Shown here: positions 27,129 to 36,075 of the stretch, one piece after another
How positions within the stretch are numbered: the stretch's first letter is position 1
How the letters are laid out: each line of letters starts with the position of its first letter
NCBI GenBank assembly: GCA_031256955.1
Contig: JAIRPP010000008.1
Span: 97,472-161,471, forward strand
Source of the DNA: Candidatus Methanoplasma sp.
Lineage (GTDB): Archaea > Thermoplasmatota > Thermoplasmata > Methanomassiliicoccales > Methanomethylophilaceae
Reading direction: 5' to 3'
Length of the DNA: 64,000 bases
Made by a program: the position numbers and the translations under genes
The notes under the pieces: generated by a model
Database searches by the model: none
Told to the model about the DNA's origin: nothing
What the model saw: only the letters and a program-made list of their open reading frames with translations

Positions 27129-27208
27129 TGTAACGCATCTGCCGTAGCGTGCGTCTATAAATGATGTTTTCGGTTGTATGGGGGCCGGAGGCATCTAAGG
27201 AGAGTGAA

Positions 27209-27219
27209 CTTTTTTATAC
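27209..27219 (+). promoter_or_regulatory. TATA box of secG
   Basis: CTTTTTTATAC lies about 25-30 bp before the ATG of the Sec61-beta gene, at the right distance for a leaderless or very short-leader transcript. Confidence 0.5.
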
Positions 27220-27240
27220 GGATCTCCGGTTGTGGCTCTG

Positions 27241-27405
27241 ATGGCCAAGAAAGACAACAACACGTTCGCATCGTCCGCGGGCCTCATGAGGTATTTCGAC
27301 ACTGAGGACGACAGGGGGCTGAAGCTGAGCCCGAAGACGGTGATAGGCGTCGCCATCGCGTTCACCGTGCTGATACTCGTCCTGCCGGTTTTCGTCCCAG
27401 TCTGA
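27241..27405 (+). CDS. secG: Preprotein translocase Sec61-beta / SecG subunit
   Basis: A 54-residue protein too short for the ORF track. It starts MAKKDNNTFASSAGLMRYFD, has the family motif LKLSPKTVIGVAIAF, and ends in one membrane helix (VIGVAIAFTVLILVLPVFV). This is the small tail-anchored beta subunit of the archaeal SecYEbeta channel. The ATG directly follows the TATA box, and T-rich sequence (TTTTATTTTGATTT, 27476-27489) downstream may end transcription. Confidence 0.9.
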   Translation: MAKKDNNTFASSAGLMRYFDTEDDRGLKLSPKTVIGVAIAFTVLILVLPVFVPV

Positions 27406-27540
27406 TTTCGGGCGGGCGGATCTCGGCGGCGGGGCGGGGCGCATCGCCAGCATGCGCGCCGCTACAGCCAGTTTTATTTTGATTTCGAAACGCCCGCGCG
27501 CGCCGCGGCCGCTCCGTTGGTTTTGATTTGAAAGATGTTC

Positions 27541-27586
27541 GAGGCGCGCCGTCGTCGCGGCGCGCCTCCCCCCGCGGATCGCGGGG
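27541..27586. terminator. Two adjacent perfect hairpins between convergent secG and antiporter genes
   Basis: GAGGCGCGCC-GTCGTCGC-GGCGCGCCTC (10-bp stem) is followed at once by CCCCGCG-GAT-CGCGGGG (7-bp stem), ending one base before the antiporter stop codon. They could act as RNA 3'-end structures for the minus-strand message, though T-runs occur only on the secG side. Confidence 0.5.
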
Positions 27587-27587
27587 A

Positions 27588-28880
27588 TCACTCGCCCGGC
27601 CTGCACTCCTCGTGCTCCGGGCATCCGCACGGGTACCTCTTGCGGAAGCCCCTCGCCAGGAGCGGCGGGGCGATTATGGTGGTCGCGACGGCCATTATGA
27701 CCACGACGGCGTAGAGCTCGGAGGACATCGCGCCCGAGGCTAGGCCTATCGCCGCCACGATCATGCCGACCTCCCCCCTCGGGATCATGCCCGCGCCGAT
27801 TATGTTGGCGGAGCTCTTGTCCAGGCTCCTGTCGCCGATGCGCGCCCCGAACCCGCATCCGACGAACTTGGAGAACACGGCGATGGCTATCACCGCGGCG
27901 GATACGGCCACGACCGCGGGGTCGAGGAAGTCGCCGACGCTGACCTGCATCCCGACGTTCACGAAGAAGAACGACAGGAACAGCGCGGTTATGGGCTCTA
28001 CGCTGTCCTTGAGGTTCCACTCCACGGCGTAGTCCGCCAGGAGCATCCCCGCGAGGAACGCCCCCACTATGGCCGCCAGGCCCATCGCGTCCGCGAGCCA
28101 CGCCATGGCCAGGCACAGGGCTATGGAGAACACCAGCTTGCTCACGTGGCTCTCGGTCTGGTCCCCCTCCGCCCCGCCCGCCTCTGCCGCGCGGCGGCGG
28201 CGGACGCGCGAGTACGCCCAGGGCGTCACCCACAGGGCGACGGCTATGGCCGCCAGGACGAACGCGGCGGCCTTGCCGGCCACCAGGGCTATGCTGGCGG
28301 GGGACATGTCCCCGGAGGAGGCCGCACCGACGACCAGCGCGAGGATTATCAGGCCGAGGACGTCGTCTATGACCGCCGCGGCTATGATTATCTTGGATTC
28401 GACCGTGTGCAGGACCTTCATGTCCTTGATGACGCGGGCGGTGATCCCGACGCTGGTGGCCACCATCGCCGCCCCCATGAACATGGCGTGGTGCGCGTCC
28501 CCGTCGTAGGCCTGCACGAAGGCGAAGCCCATGACGAACGGGAGGGCCACTCCGAGGAGGGCGACCATCATGGCCGCGCGGCCGACCGACATGAGGCTCT
28601 TGACCCTGGTCTCCAGGCCGACCGCGAAGAGCAGGAATATCGCTCCCAGCTCGGAGAACGCCTCCAGGAGCTCGCGGTTGAAGCTGATGTGGCCGCCCTC
28701 GGAGGACAGGCCGAGCGAGCCCGTGAAGGACCAGTCGCCTATGACCAGGTTGGCCGCGACCACGCCCACCAGGATCTCGCCTATGAGGCCGGAGAGGCCG
28801 AAGCGCTGGAACAGAAGGGACCCCAGGCGCGCCAGCGCTAGGATCACTGCTAGGAATATGATTACAGACCCTATCTCCAT
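27588..28880 (-). CDS. CPA2-family cation/proton antiporter
   Basis: A 430-residue membrane protein with about 12 hydrophobic segments and the paired aspartates of electrogenic Na+/H+ exchangers (AAVIDDVLGLI). GAIFLLFAVGLETRVKSL and IPRGEVGMIVAAIGL are KefB/NapA-type landmarks. No TrkA-N domain is attached. The C-terminal tail is Cys-rich (CGCPEHEECRPGE), which is unusual and might bind metal. It probably exchanges Na+ or K+ for H+ across the cytoplasmic membrane. Confidence 0.87.
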   Translation of the reverse strand: MEIGSVIIFLAVILALARLGSLLFQRFGLSGLIGEILVGVVAANLVIGDWSFTGSLGLSSEGGHISFNRELLEAFSELGAIFLLFAVGLETRVKSLMSVGRAAMMVALLGVALPFVMGFAFVQAYDGDAHHAMFMGAAMVATSVGITARVIKDMKVLHTVESKIIIAAAVIDDVLGLIILALVVGAASSGDMSPASIALVAGKAAAFVLAAIAVALWVTPWAYSRVRRRRAAEAGGAEGDQTESHVSKLVFSIALCLAMAWLADAMGLAAIVGAFLAGMLLADYAVEWNLKDSVEPITALFLSFFFVNVGMQVSVGDFLDPAVVAVSAAVIAIAVFSKFVGCGFGARIGDRSLDKSSANIIGAGMIPRGEVGMIVAAIGLASGAMSSELYAVVVIMAVATTIIAPPLLARGFRKRYPCGCPEHEECRPGE

Positions 28881-28939
28881 GCGCCATGGGAGGGCGAGCG
28901 ATAATTAAAAGCGTTGGTAAGGGGTTTGAGCGCGATCCG

Positions 28940-30274
28940 TCAGATCCGGAACATGGACGCGTGCAGATCCTGCATGTCGTCCGCGGGCGCGTCCGGAGCG
29001 GGCGATTCGAGCATCTCCTCGGCTATGCGCAGCTCCGGCATCGTCAGCTTCAGTATCTCGCCGACCGGGTCCGACACCTCGATGGGCGCGTCCAGGCCTG
29101 TGACGGTCTCGGCCGCGGACGGGACGGGGTCCGCGGGCGGGGCCTCCGGCGCCGCCTCTCTGAAAGAGGCGGGGCGCGGGCTGACGGGCGCCTCCGGGAC
29201 CGCGATCGTCTCCGGCTCCGTTATGAGCGGGGCGGCGGGCGCGACGGCCTCCGAGGACGTGGGCGCGGCCTCCATCGGCGCGCCCCCCGCCAGGGGGTGG
29301 ATCTCGATCTTCGGCTCCCCGCCGGAGAGCGCCGGCTCCTCTGCGGGAGCGGGCGCCTGCTCGGGCGCGGGGCGGCGGGGCGCGAACGGGGGCAGGTCCC
29401 TCTTGACCAGCGCGGGCGCCGCATCCCTCTCCGCCGCGCGGGCCTGGGCCCTGGACGGCATCTTCCCGGAGATGCGCTTGATCTCCTCTATCAGGTCGCT
29501 GTAGCTCTGCGCCTTCCTCTTCGCGGGCGCGGGGGGCTTCTCCCCCCCTATCTCGACCACGTCGTATCCCGCGCCGCCCGTGTACTCGAACGCGGGGGCG
29601 GCCCTGGGCGGGGCGGGCGCCGCGGAAGACGAAGTCATCGCCGGCTCGTTCCTGGAGTTGATGGCGCCCCTGTTGACGCCCAGGATCTCCCCGAAGCCCT
29701 CCGCCTCGTCGACGATCCTGACCTCCTCCGTGAAGGCGGCCCTCCCGCCCTGCCCGGAGACGTCCATCTGGCCGCGTATGCCCTCCGCCCTGGCGGGGGC
29801 CGACTTCTTGACCTTGATCTCGCTGAAATCTATCTCCTCGAAGCGGGGCCTCGGGAGCGCGTTGGAGAACCTGACCGCGGGCTCGCCGTCGAGCGCCGCG
29901 CCGGCCGCCTCCGCCGGCGGGGCGCGGGCGACGGGGGCGGGGGAGCTGTGCCCCCCGACGAACGCGCCCGGCTCCGCCTTCACGGGCGCCGGCGCATCGT
30001 CGTCGAAATAGGCGCTGTCCGGCTCCACGTACACGTACACCTCGTCCTTCTCGTTGACGTTGTATGTGGCGTACCCCTCCCTGTTCAGCCTGCGGACCGC
30101 GGGGGACGATTCCACTCCCCTCTCTGCCTGCGGTCCAGCGCCGAACGCGGGGTGCCTCTGCCTCACGAAGGACTCCTTGGGGTCCCTGCTCAGGCCGTCT
30201 AACCTCACCGCGTTAACCGCGTTAAATATCTTCTGAAAACCTGCCCCGGTTTTCCGTGAGTCTCCGCTCATCAT
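28940..30274 (-). CDS. Pro/Ala-rich, largely disordered protein of unknown function
   Basis: A 444-residue protein dominated by Pro, Ala and Glu with short ordered islands (FEEIDFSEIKVKK, YSDLIEEIKRISGKM, EILKLTMPELRIAEEML). There is no signal peptide or membrane helix, so it is probably cytoplasmic. TATATACT on the minus strand lies about 30 bp before the ATG. The track ORF starts far upstream because of the high GC. I recognise no domain; the islands could be short interaction motifs. Confidence 0.6.
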   Translation of the reverse strand: MMSGDSRKTGAGFQKIFNAVNAVRLDGLSRDPKESFVRQRHPAFGAGPQAERGVESSPAVRRLNREGYATYNVNEKDEVYVYVEPDSAYFDDDAPAPVKAEPGAFVGGHSSPAPVARAPPAEAAGAALDGEPAVRFSNALPRPRFEEIDFSEIKVKKSAPARAEGIRGQMDVSGQGGRAAFTEEVRIVDEAEGFGEILGVNRGAINSRNEPAMTSSSAAPAPPRAAPAFEYTGGAGYDVVEIGGEKPPAPAKRKAQSYSDLIEEIKRISGKMPSRAQARAAERDAAPALVKRDLPPFAPRRPAPEQAPAPAEEPALSGGEPKIEIHPLAGGAPMEAAPTSSEAVAPAAPLITEPETIAVPEAPVSPRPASFREAAPEAPPADPVPSAAETVTGLDAPIEVSDPVGEILKLTMPELRIAEEMLESPAPDAPADDMQDLHASMFRI

Positions 30275-30387
30275 GCATCCCGAAGAGGGTATGGCCGAAA
30301 GAGTATATAATGGCTTGACCGGGGCGGAAAGAAACCGTCGCGCGCCCGCGGCGGCGGACCGCTCCGCCGGCGGGGCGCGGACGGGGT

Positions 30388-30954
30388 TTAGAGGGGCATG
30401 ACCGCCCTGCCCATCTGGGCGTTCACGACCGCCCCGAGCCCGGAATACATCGCGGCCGCCCCGCAGAACAGGCCTATCGCGCCGGCCGCGTGCGCCAGGC
30501 CCGAGGCGCCGCTCAGGTCCTTGGCCGCGACGACGAAGAACAGGGCGGTCAGGGACAGGAACACTATCTTCAGCGACGCCGCCCCCTTCAGGGTGCCCGC
30601 GAACATGAACAGCGTCATGACCCCCCACACGGCGAAGTACGCCCCCATGGACGCGGCGTCCGCCTGCGCCCCGGGCATCGCGCCCGCCTCGATCGCGACG
30701 AAGGACAGCCAGAAGAACCCGTACGACGTGAACGCGGTCGCCCCGAACGTGTTCCCCCTCTTGAACTCGAATATCCCCGCGACTATCTGCGCCATCCCGC
30801 CGTACAGCAGCCCCATCGACAGCACGGCGGAGTCCAGGCCGTATGCGCCCAGGTTGTGGAGCGACAGGATCGCGGTCGTCATGCCGAACGCGAGCAGCCC
30901 CAGCGGCGCGGGGTCTGCAACTGTATGCGGGCTTGCGCCGCACTCGTCAGTCAT
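30388..30954 (-). CDS. Acetate/succinate transporter family protein (GPR1/FUN34/SatP)
   Basis: A 188-residue, six-helix membrane protein with the family signature near the N terminus (ADPAPLGLLAFGMTT), then LYGGMAQIVAGIFEFKRGNTFGATAF and YGFFWLSF. Members carry acetate or related small acids with protons. In an archaeon living on fermentation products, acetate uptake for biosynthesis is plausible. Monocistronic; an AT-rich stretch (TTATCATTTATAAATG) upstream holds the promoter. Confidence 0.88.
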   Translation of the reverse strand: MTDECGASPHTVADPAPLGLLAFGMTTAILSLHNLGAYGLDSAVLSMGLLYGGMAQIVAGIFEFKRGNTFGATAFTSYGFFWLSFVAIEAGAMPGAQADAASMGAYFAVWGVMTLFMFAGTLKGAASLKIVFLSLTALFFVVAAKDLSGASGLAHAAGAIGLFCGAAAMYSGLGAVVNAQMGRAVMPL

Positions 30955-31062
30955 GGCGGTCCGATCGACTTATCATTTATAAATGTGTACACCGACGCAT
31001 ACGTCGATCGACGTATGATGCGAGCCTTCGGAAACGCGCCGGACCGGCCCCAGCCGAGGCCG

Positions 31063-31851
31063 TCAGTGGGCGTGGCCGCCCGCGGCGGCCGCCATGAGGG
31101 CCATCGCGACGACGGCCGCCAGCCCGGCCAGCAGGAGCAGGAGGGACCTCACGTCGGTCTCCCTCCGGTGGAACGCCTCCGGGAGCATGTCCATCAGCGT
31201 CACGAACGCGAATATGCCCGCGGACGCGGCGAACGCGATCCAGGTCGCCTCGGCCTCCGCCCCCCTCATGAACATGTACGCCGCCGCCCCGGCGAGGGGG
31301 GTAGCCAGGCAGAACGCCGCCAGGTACCTCGCCGACCTCTTCTTCCGGCTGGACAGCATGAACGCGGACGAGAGCGCGAACGCCTCCACCAGCTTGTGCA
31401 CGCACACGGCGGCGATCACCGCGGCCCCCGCCTCCCCGCCCACGGAGAACGCCGCCGCCAGGGCCACGCCGTCGAAGCAGGCGTGTATGGCGAGGCCCGC
31501 GAACGCGGACAGCGATGCGACGTCGTGGGAGCGCGCATCGGCGCACTGGGAGCAGCCGCACCCCTGGCCCCCGCGGTGCTTGTAAGCGAAGTCGAACAGC
31601 AGGATCCCCAGGAACCCGGCCAGCATGACGTACATGACCTCGTGCGCGTCGCGCCCGGACGATTCCGCCTCCTCGAAGGCCTCCGGGATCAGCACCAGGA
31701 ACAGCACGCCCAGGAAGATCCCCGCGCTGAAGGAGATCATCAGATGGATGCGCCTGTCCGTCGCGCCGATCAGCGCGGGTATCTTGGCCCCCGCGGCCGA
31801 GACCGCGAGGACCGCGGCCATGCATGTGATGAACCAGAGATCTTCGCCCAT
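31063..31851 (-). CDS. ZIP-family divalent metal transporter
   Basis: A 262-residue, eight-helix ZIP transporter. Metal-binding helices read HACFDGVALAAAF (helix IV) and HKLVEAFALSSAF (helix V), where usual ZIPs have HN..DG and HE..HE. The helix III-IV loop is Cys/His-rich (GCGCSQCADARSH). The normal substrates are Zn2+, Fe2+, Mn2+ or Ni2+. It is divergent from a NikR homologue 90 bp away, which hints at nickel (inference). The C terminus ends GGHAH. Confidence 0.85.
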   Translation of the reverse strand: MGEDLWFITCMAAVLAVSAAGAKIPALIGATDRRIHLMISFSAGIFLGVLFLVLIPEAFEEAESSGRDAHEVMYVMLAGFLGILLFDFAYKHRGGQGCGCSQCADARSHDVASLSAFAGLAIHACFDGVALAAAFSVGGEAGAAVIAAVCVHKLVEAFALSSAFMLSSRKKRSARYLAAFCLATPLAGAAAYMFMRGAEAEATWIAFAASAGIFAFVTLMDMLPEAFHRRETDVRSLLLLLAGLAAVVAMALMAAAAGGHAH

Positions 31852-31871
31852 GGGCGCCCGACGGCGATTCC

Positions 31872-31909
31872 GTATTAGAATATTGTTCGCATGTTAATAA
31901 TTTTAATAC
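31872..31909. promoter_or_regulatory. Candidate NikR operator GTATTA-N26-TAATAC between zip and nikR
   Basis: An imperfect inverted repeat (GTATTAGAATATT / AATAATTTTAATAC) is centred in the 90-bp divergent promoter region. NikR sites in other organisms are spaced inverted repeats of similar half-sites (E. coli GTATGA-N16-TCATAC), so the form fits, though the spacer is longer here. Confidence 0.45.
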
Positions 31910-31941
31910 TCCCGGCGCATCTAGATTAATAAGGCGATGGA

Positions 31942-32325
31942 ATGGCGATAATAAGCGTGTCACTGGACGACGAGAGCCTGGCGGCCCTCGACGACATAAA
32001 GGCGACGTACGGCCTCGGCGGGAGGAGCGAGGCGGTCCGCAGGGCGATATGCGCCGCCAGGGCGGAGGCGCAGGACCTCACGGACATGGAGGGCGACGTG
32101 GAGGGGGTGCTTGTGGTGATCAAGAAGGACCATGCGGACCCGTGGATGAGCCTCATACAGGCCAAGCACGAGAAGGACATAAAGACTCAGCTCCACTCCC
32201 ATCTAAAGGACCACAAATGCCTGGAGGTCATGGTGATCTCCAGCAGGGCGGAGGACCTGGCGGAGATGATCAGGGCGATACACTCCGAAGGGAAGGCGGA
32301 GTACGTGAGGCTGGTCCGCGGGTGA
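31942..32325 (+). CDS. nikR: NikR-like nickel-responsive regulator
   Basis: A 127-residue ribbon-helix-helix protein (IISVSLDDESLAALDDI...GGRSEAVRRAI) joined to an ACT-like metal-sensing domain. The four high-affinity nickel ligands of NikR have counterparts: His in AKHEKDI, both His in LHSHL, and Cys in HKCLEVMVI. It should bind DNA as a tetramer when nickel is bound and repress nearby transport genes. The divergent ZIP gene is the obvious target. Confidence 0.85.
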   Translation: MAIISVSLDDESLAALDDIKATYGLGGRSEAVRRAICAARAEAQDLTDMEGDVEGVLVVIKKDHADPWMSLIQAKHEKDIKTQLHSHLKDHKCLEVMVISSRAEDLAEMIRAIHSEGKAEYVRLVRG

Positions 32326-32389
32326 AGTCGCGGAAAGGGCGACAATTGATAAAATAAATAGGCGCGCGGATTGATGCGGAGGCGATGAC

Positions 32390-33700
32390 GTGCCTGGAAT
32401 GAGAGAGACCATAGCGGGCGGAGAATCGAACCTGGTGGAGTTCAAACGAGAGCTGCCCTCGGACAGCCGCGGATATCTGAAAACGATAATCGCGTTCAGC
32501 AACACGGCCGGCGGGTCCCTCTTGATCGGGGTGAGCGGCGACGGCGCCGTCTGCGGGGTCCCGGAGGATCGCGTCCAGAGGATCAGGGACTCCATAGCCG
32601 ATTCGATATCGTCCGCGTGCGAGCCCGTCCCCCTGTTCAACATAAAGACGTACTCCATCGATGGCAAGACCGTCTTGGCGGTGACCGTCTATCCCGGGGA
32701 GGACCGCCCGTATCATTTCAGGAACACGCCTCCGGAGAAGACGTGCTTCGTCCGCAAAGACAAGATCACCAGGCTGGCGGACGCGTCTAGATACAGAGAG
32801 CTGACGATGGAGGGCGCGGGGACGTCTTTCGACGCCCAGGTCAACTTCGGCCTGGCCCTGACCGACGAATCCATGGAAAAAGTGTGCTCCGACCTGTCGG
32901 AGATAGGCGGGCGCAGATTCTCGCCGAAGGACCTGAGGAACATGAGGCTGATAGTGAGCGGGGAGGGCGAATCCGTGCCTACGAACGCCTACGCCCTCCT
33001 GGATGGGTCCGTGTTCGTCGCCGCCACCGTCAGGTGCGCCTGCTTCAGAGGGACGTCGAAGCCGACTGACAGGGAGCTGTTCATAGATCAGAGGGAGTGC
33101 GAAGGCCCGGTGTACAGGCAGATAGAGGAGGCACACGCGTTCGTGATGAGGAACATCAGGCTCGCGTCGTATCTGGACGGCACGATCACCAGGAAGGACG
33201 TGCCCGAGATCCCCGCGGACGTGATCAGAGAGGCCGTGACGAACGCCGTCCTCCACAGGAGCTATCTGCGCGGCGACCTGCCGACTTACGTGTCCGTCTA
33301 CGACGACAGGGTAGAGATAAGATCGCCTGGCAAGCTGTACGGGGATCTGAGGGTGGAAGAGGTCATAGACGGGCGCACTGGGCGCAGGAACCCCATCCTA
33401 GCCAAGGCGTTCGCCGCGATCCACGTGTCCGAGGGGTTCGGCCTCGGGATAGGGGGCATGATCTCCAAGTGCGAGAGGTCCGGGCTCAGGGCCCCGTCCT
33501 TCGAGGAGGACGGGGACGATTTCCTGGTGACGATCTTCAGGAGGGATTCGCGCGAGCCCGTCGCGCCGCTCGATCCGCGCGATGCCGATGCGGAGGCCCC
33601 CATGCCTGCCCGGGGCCACAGGGGCGGGTCGCGGGGGCCCGTGGCGCGCGCATCTCCGCGGAGGGGGGGCGGAGGGGCGATCCTCTGGGCCCGCGGGTGA
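32390..33700 (+). CDS. AlbA_2 / HATPase_c_4 (RecG-like) regulator lacking the C-terminal winged helix
   Basis: The AlbA_2 domain is NLVEFKRELPSD and IAFSNTAGGSLLIGV. The HATPase_c_4 domain is REAVTNAVLHRSY, SPGKLYGDL and GFGLGIGGM. After it the protein runs into a low-complexity Arg/Gly tail (RGHRGGSRGPVARASPRRGGGG) and stops within a 28-bp duplicated sequence, with no winged helix. It is probably truncated compared with its three paralogues. The start is the GTG eight bases after GGAGG; an ATG three codons later is possible. TATA-like GATAAAATAAATA lies upstream. Confidence 0.75.
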   Translation: MPGMRETIAGGESNLVEFKRELPSDSRGYLKTIIAFSNTAGGSLLIGVSGDGAVCGVPEDRVQRIRDSIADSISSACEPVPLFNIKTYSIDGKTVLAVTVYPGEDRPYHFRNTPPEKTCFVRKDKITRLADASRYRELTMEGAGTSFDAQVNFGLALTDESMEKVCSDLSEIGGRRFSPKDLRNMRLIVSGEGESVPTNAYALLDGSVFVAATVRCACFRGTSKPTDRELFIDQRECEGPVYRQIEEAHAFVMRNIRLASYLDGTITRKDVPEIPADVIREAVTNAVLHRSYLRGDLPTYVSVYDDRVEIRSPGKLYGDLRVEEVIDGRTGRRNPILAKAFAAIHVSEGFGLGIGGMISKCERSGLRAPSFEEDGDDFLVTIFRRDSREPVAPLDPRDADAEAPMPARGHRGGSRGPVARASPRRGGGGAILWARG

Positions 33701-33764
33701 CGCTGAACAAGACGCTGGAAAACCCCATTAAAGCGAGGCGATCCTCTGGGCCCGCGGGTGACGC
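33676..33764 (+). repeat. 28-bp direct duplication GGCGATCCTCTGGGCCCGCGGGTGACGC, copies 61 bp apart
   Basis: Identical copies lie at 33676-33703 and 33737-33764. The first contains the stop codon of the AlbA_2 gene. The duplication probably records the event that removed the gene's 3' end. Confidence 0.8.
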
Positions 33765-33841
33765 GCGCGGGCGGCGTGCGACAACATAAATATCTCTTGC
33801 AACGTATGCGACACTGTCCCTGGGAGGGCGGAGACCGCGAA

Positions 33842-34963
33842 ATGAACCAGCAGAAAGCGTCAATGATGTCCGTATTGATCGTCATCTCCCTGATCGCGGT
33901 GGCGGGTTCCGGAATCGCGGCGATCGCCGTCGCCCATGGCGCGGAGCCCGTCGAAGAGGCCCGCGCCACGATAAAGGACATGCGCGGGAGGGACGTGCCC
34001 CTGCCCGACAAGATAGAGTCCGTGCTGGCGATAAAGTCGTGCTCTCTGGAGCTGGTGTCATTCTTCGCCGCGCTGGACCTGGTCAAGTACCTGGACGTGA
34101 ACGAGAGCTTCGACGACGACGACCGCACGCACACCTTCGTCAACAAGGAGAAGCTCAGGGATCTGCCGAGGGTCGATCCCAGCGACGCGGAGGGGGTCAT
34201 ACTCGCCGCGCCGGACATAATCATATCGTCGACCGTCAGCGTCTCCAAGCTGGACGAGGACCAGGAGAGGTACGGCATACCGGTGTTCGCCATCAACGCG
34301 GACCTGGAGTTCGGCGAGGAGTTCGACAGGCAGCTCAGGGCGGTGGGCGCGCTGTTCGGCGAGAGGGAGAGGGCGGAGGAGCTCGTCGCCTCCATCAACG
34401 GGTTCATCTCCGACGTGAGGGTCGGCAAGGTCGCCCCCAGCAGCGACACCCCCGCCAGGGGCTTCGTCACGGCCTACGCCTGCGGGATGAGCTTCTACGG
34501 CGCGGGCGGGTTCCTGAAGACCTCCGGCGACTACCTCCCGTTCACGTACTCCTTCGTGCAGAACATCTCCCCGTCCAGCGTCGCGGGGGTCGGGAAGCAG
34601 CCTTACAACATAGACATCGAGCAGGTCATCGGCGGCAACCCCAGATACATATTCATAGACGGCTCCGGGCTGGACGAGACCCTGAAGTTCATGCGCGATA
34701 ACGAGAGGGTGATGGGGCTCTCGGCGGTGGCGACGGGGGACGTCTACAGCGTGATGGTCTACAAGTCGTGGGGCACCAATTGGGTCAACCAGATGATAAA
34801 CGTGTATTACGTCGCCCACGTGGTCAACGGGGCCAAGCTCCTTTGGGACTTCGAGGACAAGGCGAACGAGGTCATACAGGCGTTCTACCCTTCGACGAGC
34901 GTCACCTACGCGGACCTCGCGGCGGCGCAGTCCGGCGGGGGCTGCGCGAAGGTCGGGGTATGA
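33842..34963 (+). CDS. FecB/BtuF-type ABC transporter substrate-binding protein (second system)
   Basis: A 373-residue binding protein. An N-terminal membrane/signal segment (MMSVLIVISLIAVAGSGIAAIAV) is followed by KDMRGRDVPLPDKIESVLAI, the usual opening of metal-chelate binding proteins, and two lobes. Unlike the first system there is no C-terminal membrane anchor. The ATG with GGAGACCGCGAA before it was preferred to the track start 28 codons upstream. ACATAAATATC at 33783 is a likely TATA box. The stop overlaps the permease start (ATGA). Substrate unknown: iron chelate, haem or corrinoid. Confidence 0.85.
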   Translation: MNQQKASMMSVLIVISLIAVAGSGIAAIAVAHGAEPVEEARATIKDMRGRDVPLPDKIESVLAIKSCSLELVSFFAALDLVKYLDVNESFDDDDRTHTFVNKEKLRDLPRVDPSDAEGVILAAPDIIISSTVSVSKLDEDQERYGIPVFAINADLEFGEEFDRQLRAVGALFGERERAEELVASINGFISDVRVGKVAPSSDTPARGFVTAYACGMSFYGAGGFLKTSGDYLPFTYSFVQNISPSSVAGVGKQPYNIDIEQVIGGNPRYIFIDGSGLDETLKFMRDNERVMGLSAVATGDVYSVMVYKSWGTNWVNQMINVYYVAHVVNGAKLLWDFEDKANEVIQAFYPSTSVTYADLAAAQSGGGCAKVGV

Positions 34964-36075
34964 CCGGCCCAGCCGGGGATGCCCTCCCGGAGGGGCGCGA
35001 CCCCTACGACCTCTACGGCGCGGCGGACTCCGCGGGGGACGCGGGCGCGCGGTACTCGGAGCACGTGCGCCGCAAGAAGCTGATCCTCATAGCCGGGTTC
35101 GCGCTGCTCGCGGCGATGGTCCTGGCGGCCTCCTGCATGGGGGCGATACGCATCCCCGCGGCGGACGTGTTCAGATACATTATCCTGTTCGACGACGGCG
35201 GGATGGGGCGCATCGTGTGGGGCGTGAGGCTCCCCCGGATAATCGCCTGCGTCCTGGTCGGCGCGGGGCTGGCGGTGTCGGGGGCCGTCATGCAGTGCGT
35301 CCTCCGGAACCACCTCGCGTCCCCGTACACCCTGGGCATATCCGGGGCGGCCGCGTTCGGCGCGTCGTTCGCCATCATATTCCTCCAGGCGGGGTCCGGG
35401 GCCTCGTCGTCCGTGTCGGTGTCCAACCCCTACGTCGTCACCCTGTGCGCGTTCGCGTTCAGCCTGGCGGCGACGGGCGCGGTGCTCCTGCTGGCGCGGG
35501 TCGCGGGGGCGTCGGCCGAGGCGATGGTGCTCGCCGGGATCGCCATAAGCGCGATGGCCGCCGCCGGGCTCTCGTTCATGCAGTACATAGCCACCGACTC
35601 GCAGCTGGCCAACATCGTGTCGTGGTCTTTCGGGGACATGGGGAGGGCGACGTGGCGCTGGAACCTGATGGTCCTGGCGGTCCTGGCGCCGTCCGCGCTG
35701 TACTTCGCGTACCGCAGGTGGGACTACAACGCCATGGACTCCGGCGAGGAGACCGCGAAGGGGCTCGGGGTGAACACGGGCAGGGAGCGCATGATAGGCA
35801 TGGTCCTGGCGTCCCTCGCGTCCTCCGTCATCGTATCCTTCTTCGGCATAGTCGCGTTCATCGGCCTCCTGGGGCCCCACATCGCCAGGATGATCCTGGG
35901 GAGCGACCACAGGTTCCTCATCCCCGGCGCGATGATCTTCGGCGCGGCGATGCTCCTGGCGTCGGACAAGGTCGGGATGGCCGTCCTGTCCCCCGCGGTG
36001 GTCCCGGTGGGGATAATAACGTCCGCGCTGGGTGGGCCGCTTTTCATATATCTGCTCGTAAGGAGGCGGGGCTGA
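34960..36075 (+). CDS. FecCD/BtuC-type ABC transporter permease (second system)
   Basis: A 371-residue permease with a hydrophilic N-terminal extension of about 40 residues (EGRDPYDLYGAADSAG) absent from the first system. It then has the family motifs SGAVMQCVLRNHLASPYTLG and GIVAFIGLLGPHIARMILG. It starts in the stop codon of the binding protein and ends overlapping the ATPase. The ORF track began it upstream in the wrong place. Confidence 0.88.
   Translation: MTGPAGDALPEGRDPYDLYGAADSAGDAGARYSEHVRRKKLILIAGFALLAAMVLAASCMGAIRIPAADVFRYIILFDDGGMGRIVWGVRLPRIIACVLVGAGLAVSGAVMQCVLRNHLASPYTLGISGAAAFGASFAIIFLQAGSGASSSVSVSNPYVVTLCAFAFSLAATGAVLLLARVAGASAEAMVLAGIAISAMAAAGLSFMQYIATDSQLANIVSWSFGDMGRATWRWNLMVLAVLAPSALYFAYRRWDYNAMDSGEETAKGLGVNTGRERMIGMVLASLASSVIVSFFGIVAFIGLLGPHIARMILGSDHRFLIPGAMIFGAAMLLASDKVGMAVLSPAVVPVGIITSALGGPLFIYLLVRRRG

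Noticed and set aside
25368-27164. 598-residue plus-strand ORF
   Set aside because: Shadow of class I lysyl-tRNA synthetase on the other strand; low-complexity translation.
28940-30943. Single 667-residue minus-strand gene as given by the ORF track
   Set aside because: Its first 220 residues are antisense/out-of-frame with the acetate-transporter-like gene. A promoter and start lie at about 30274, so the real protein is shorter.
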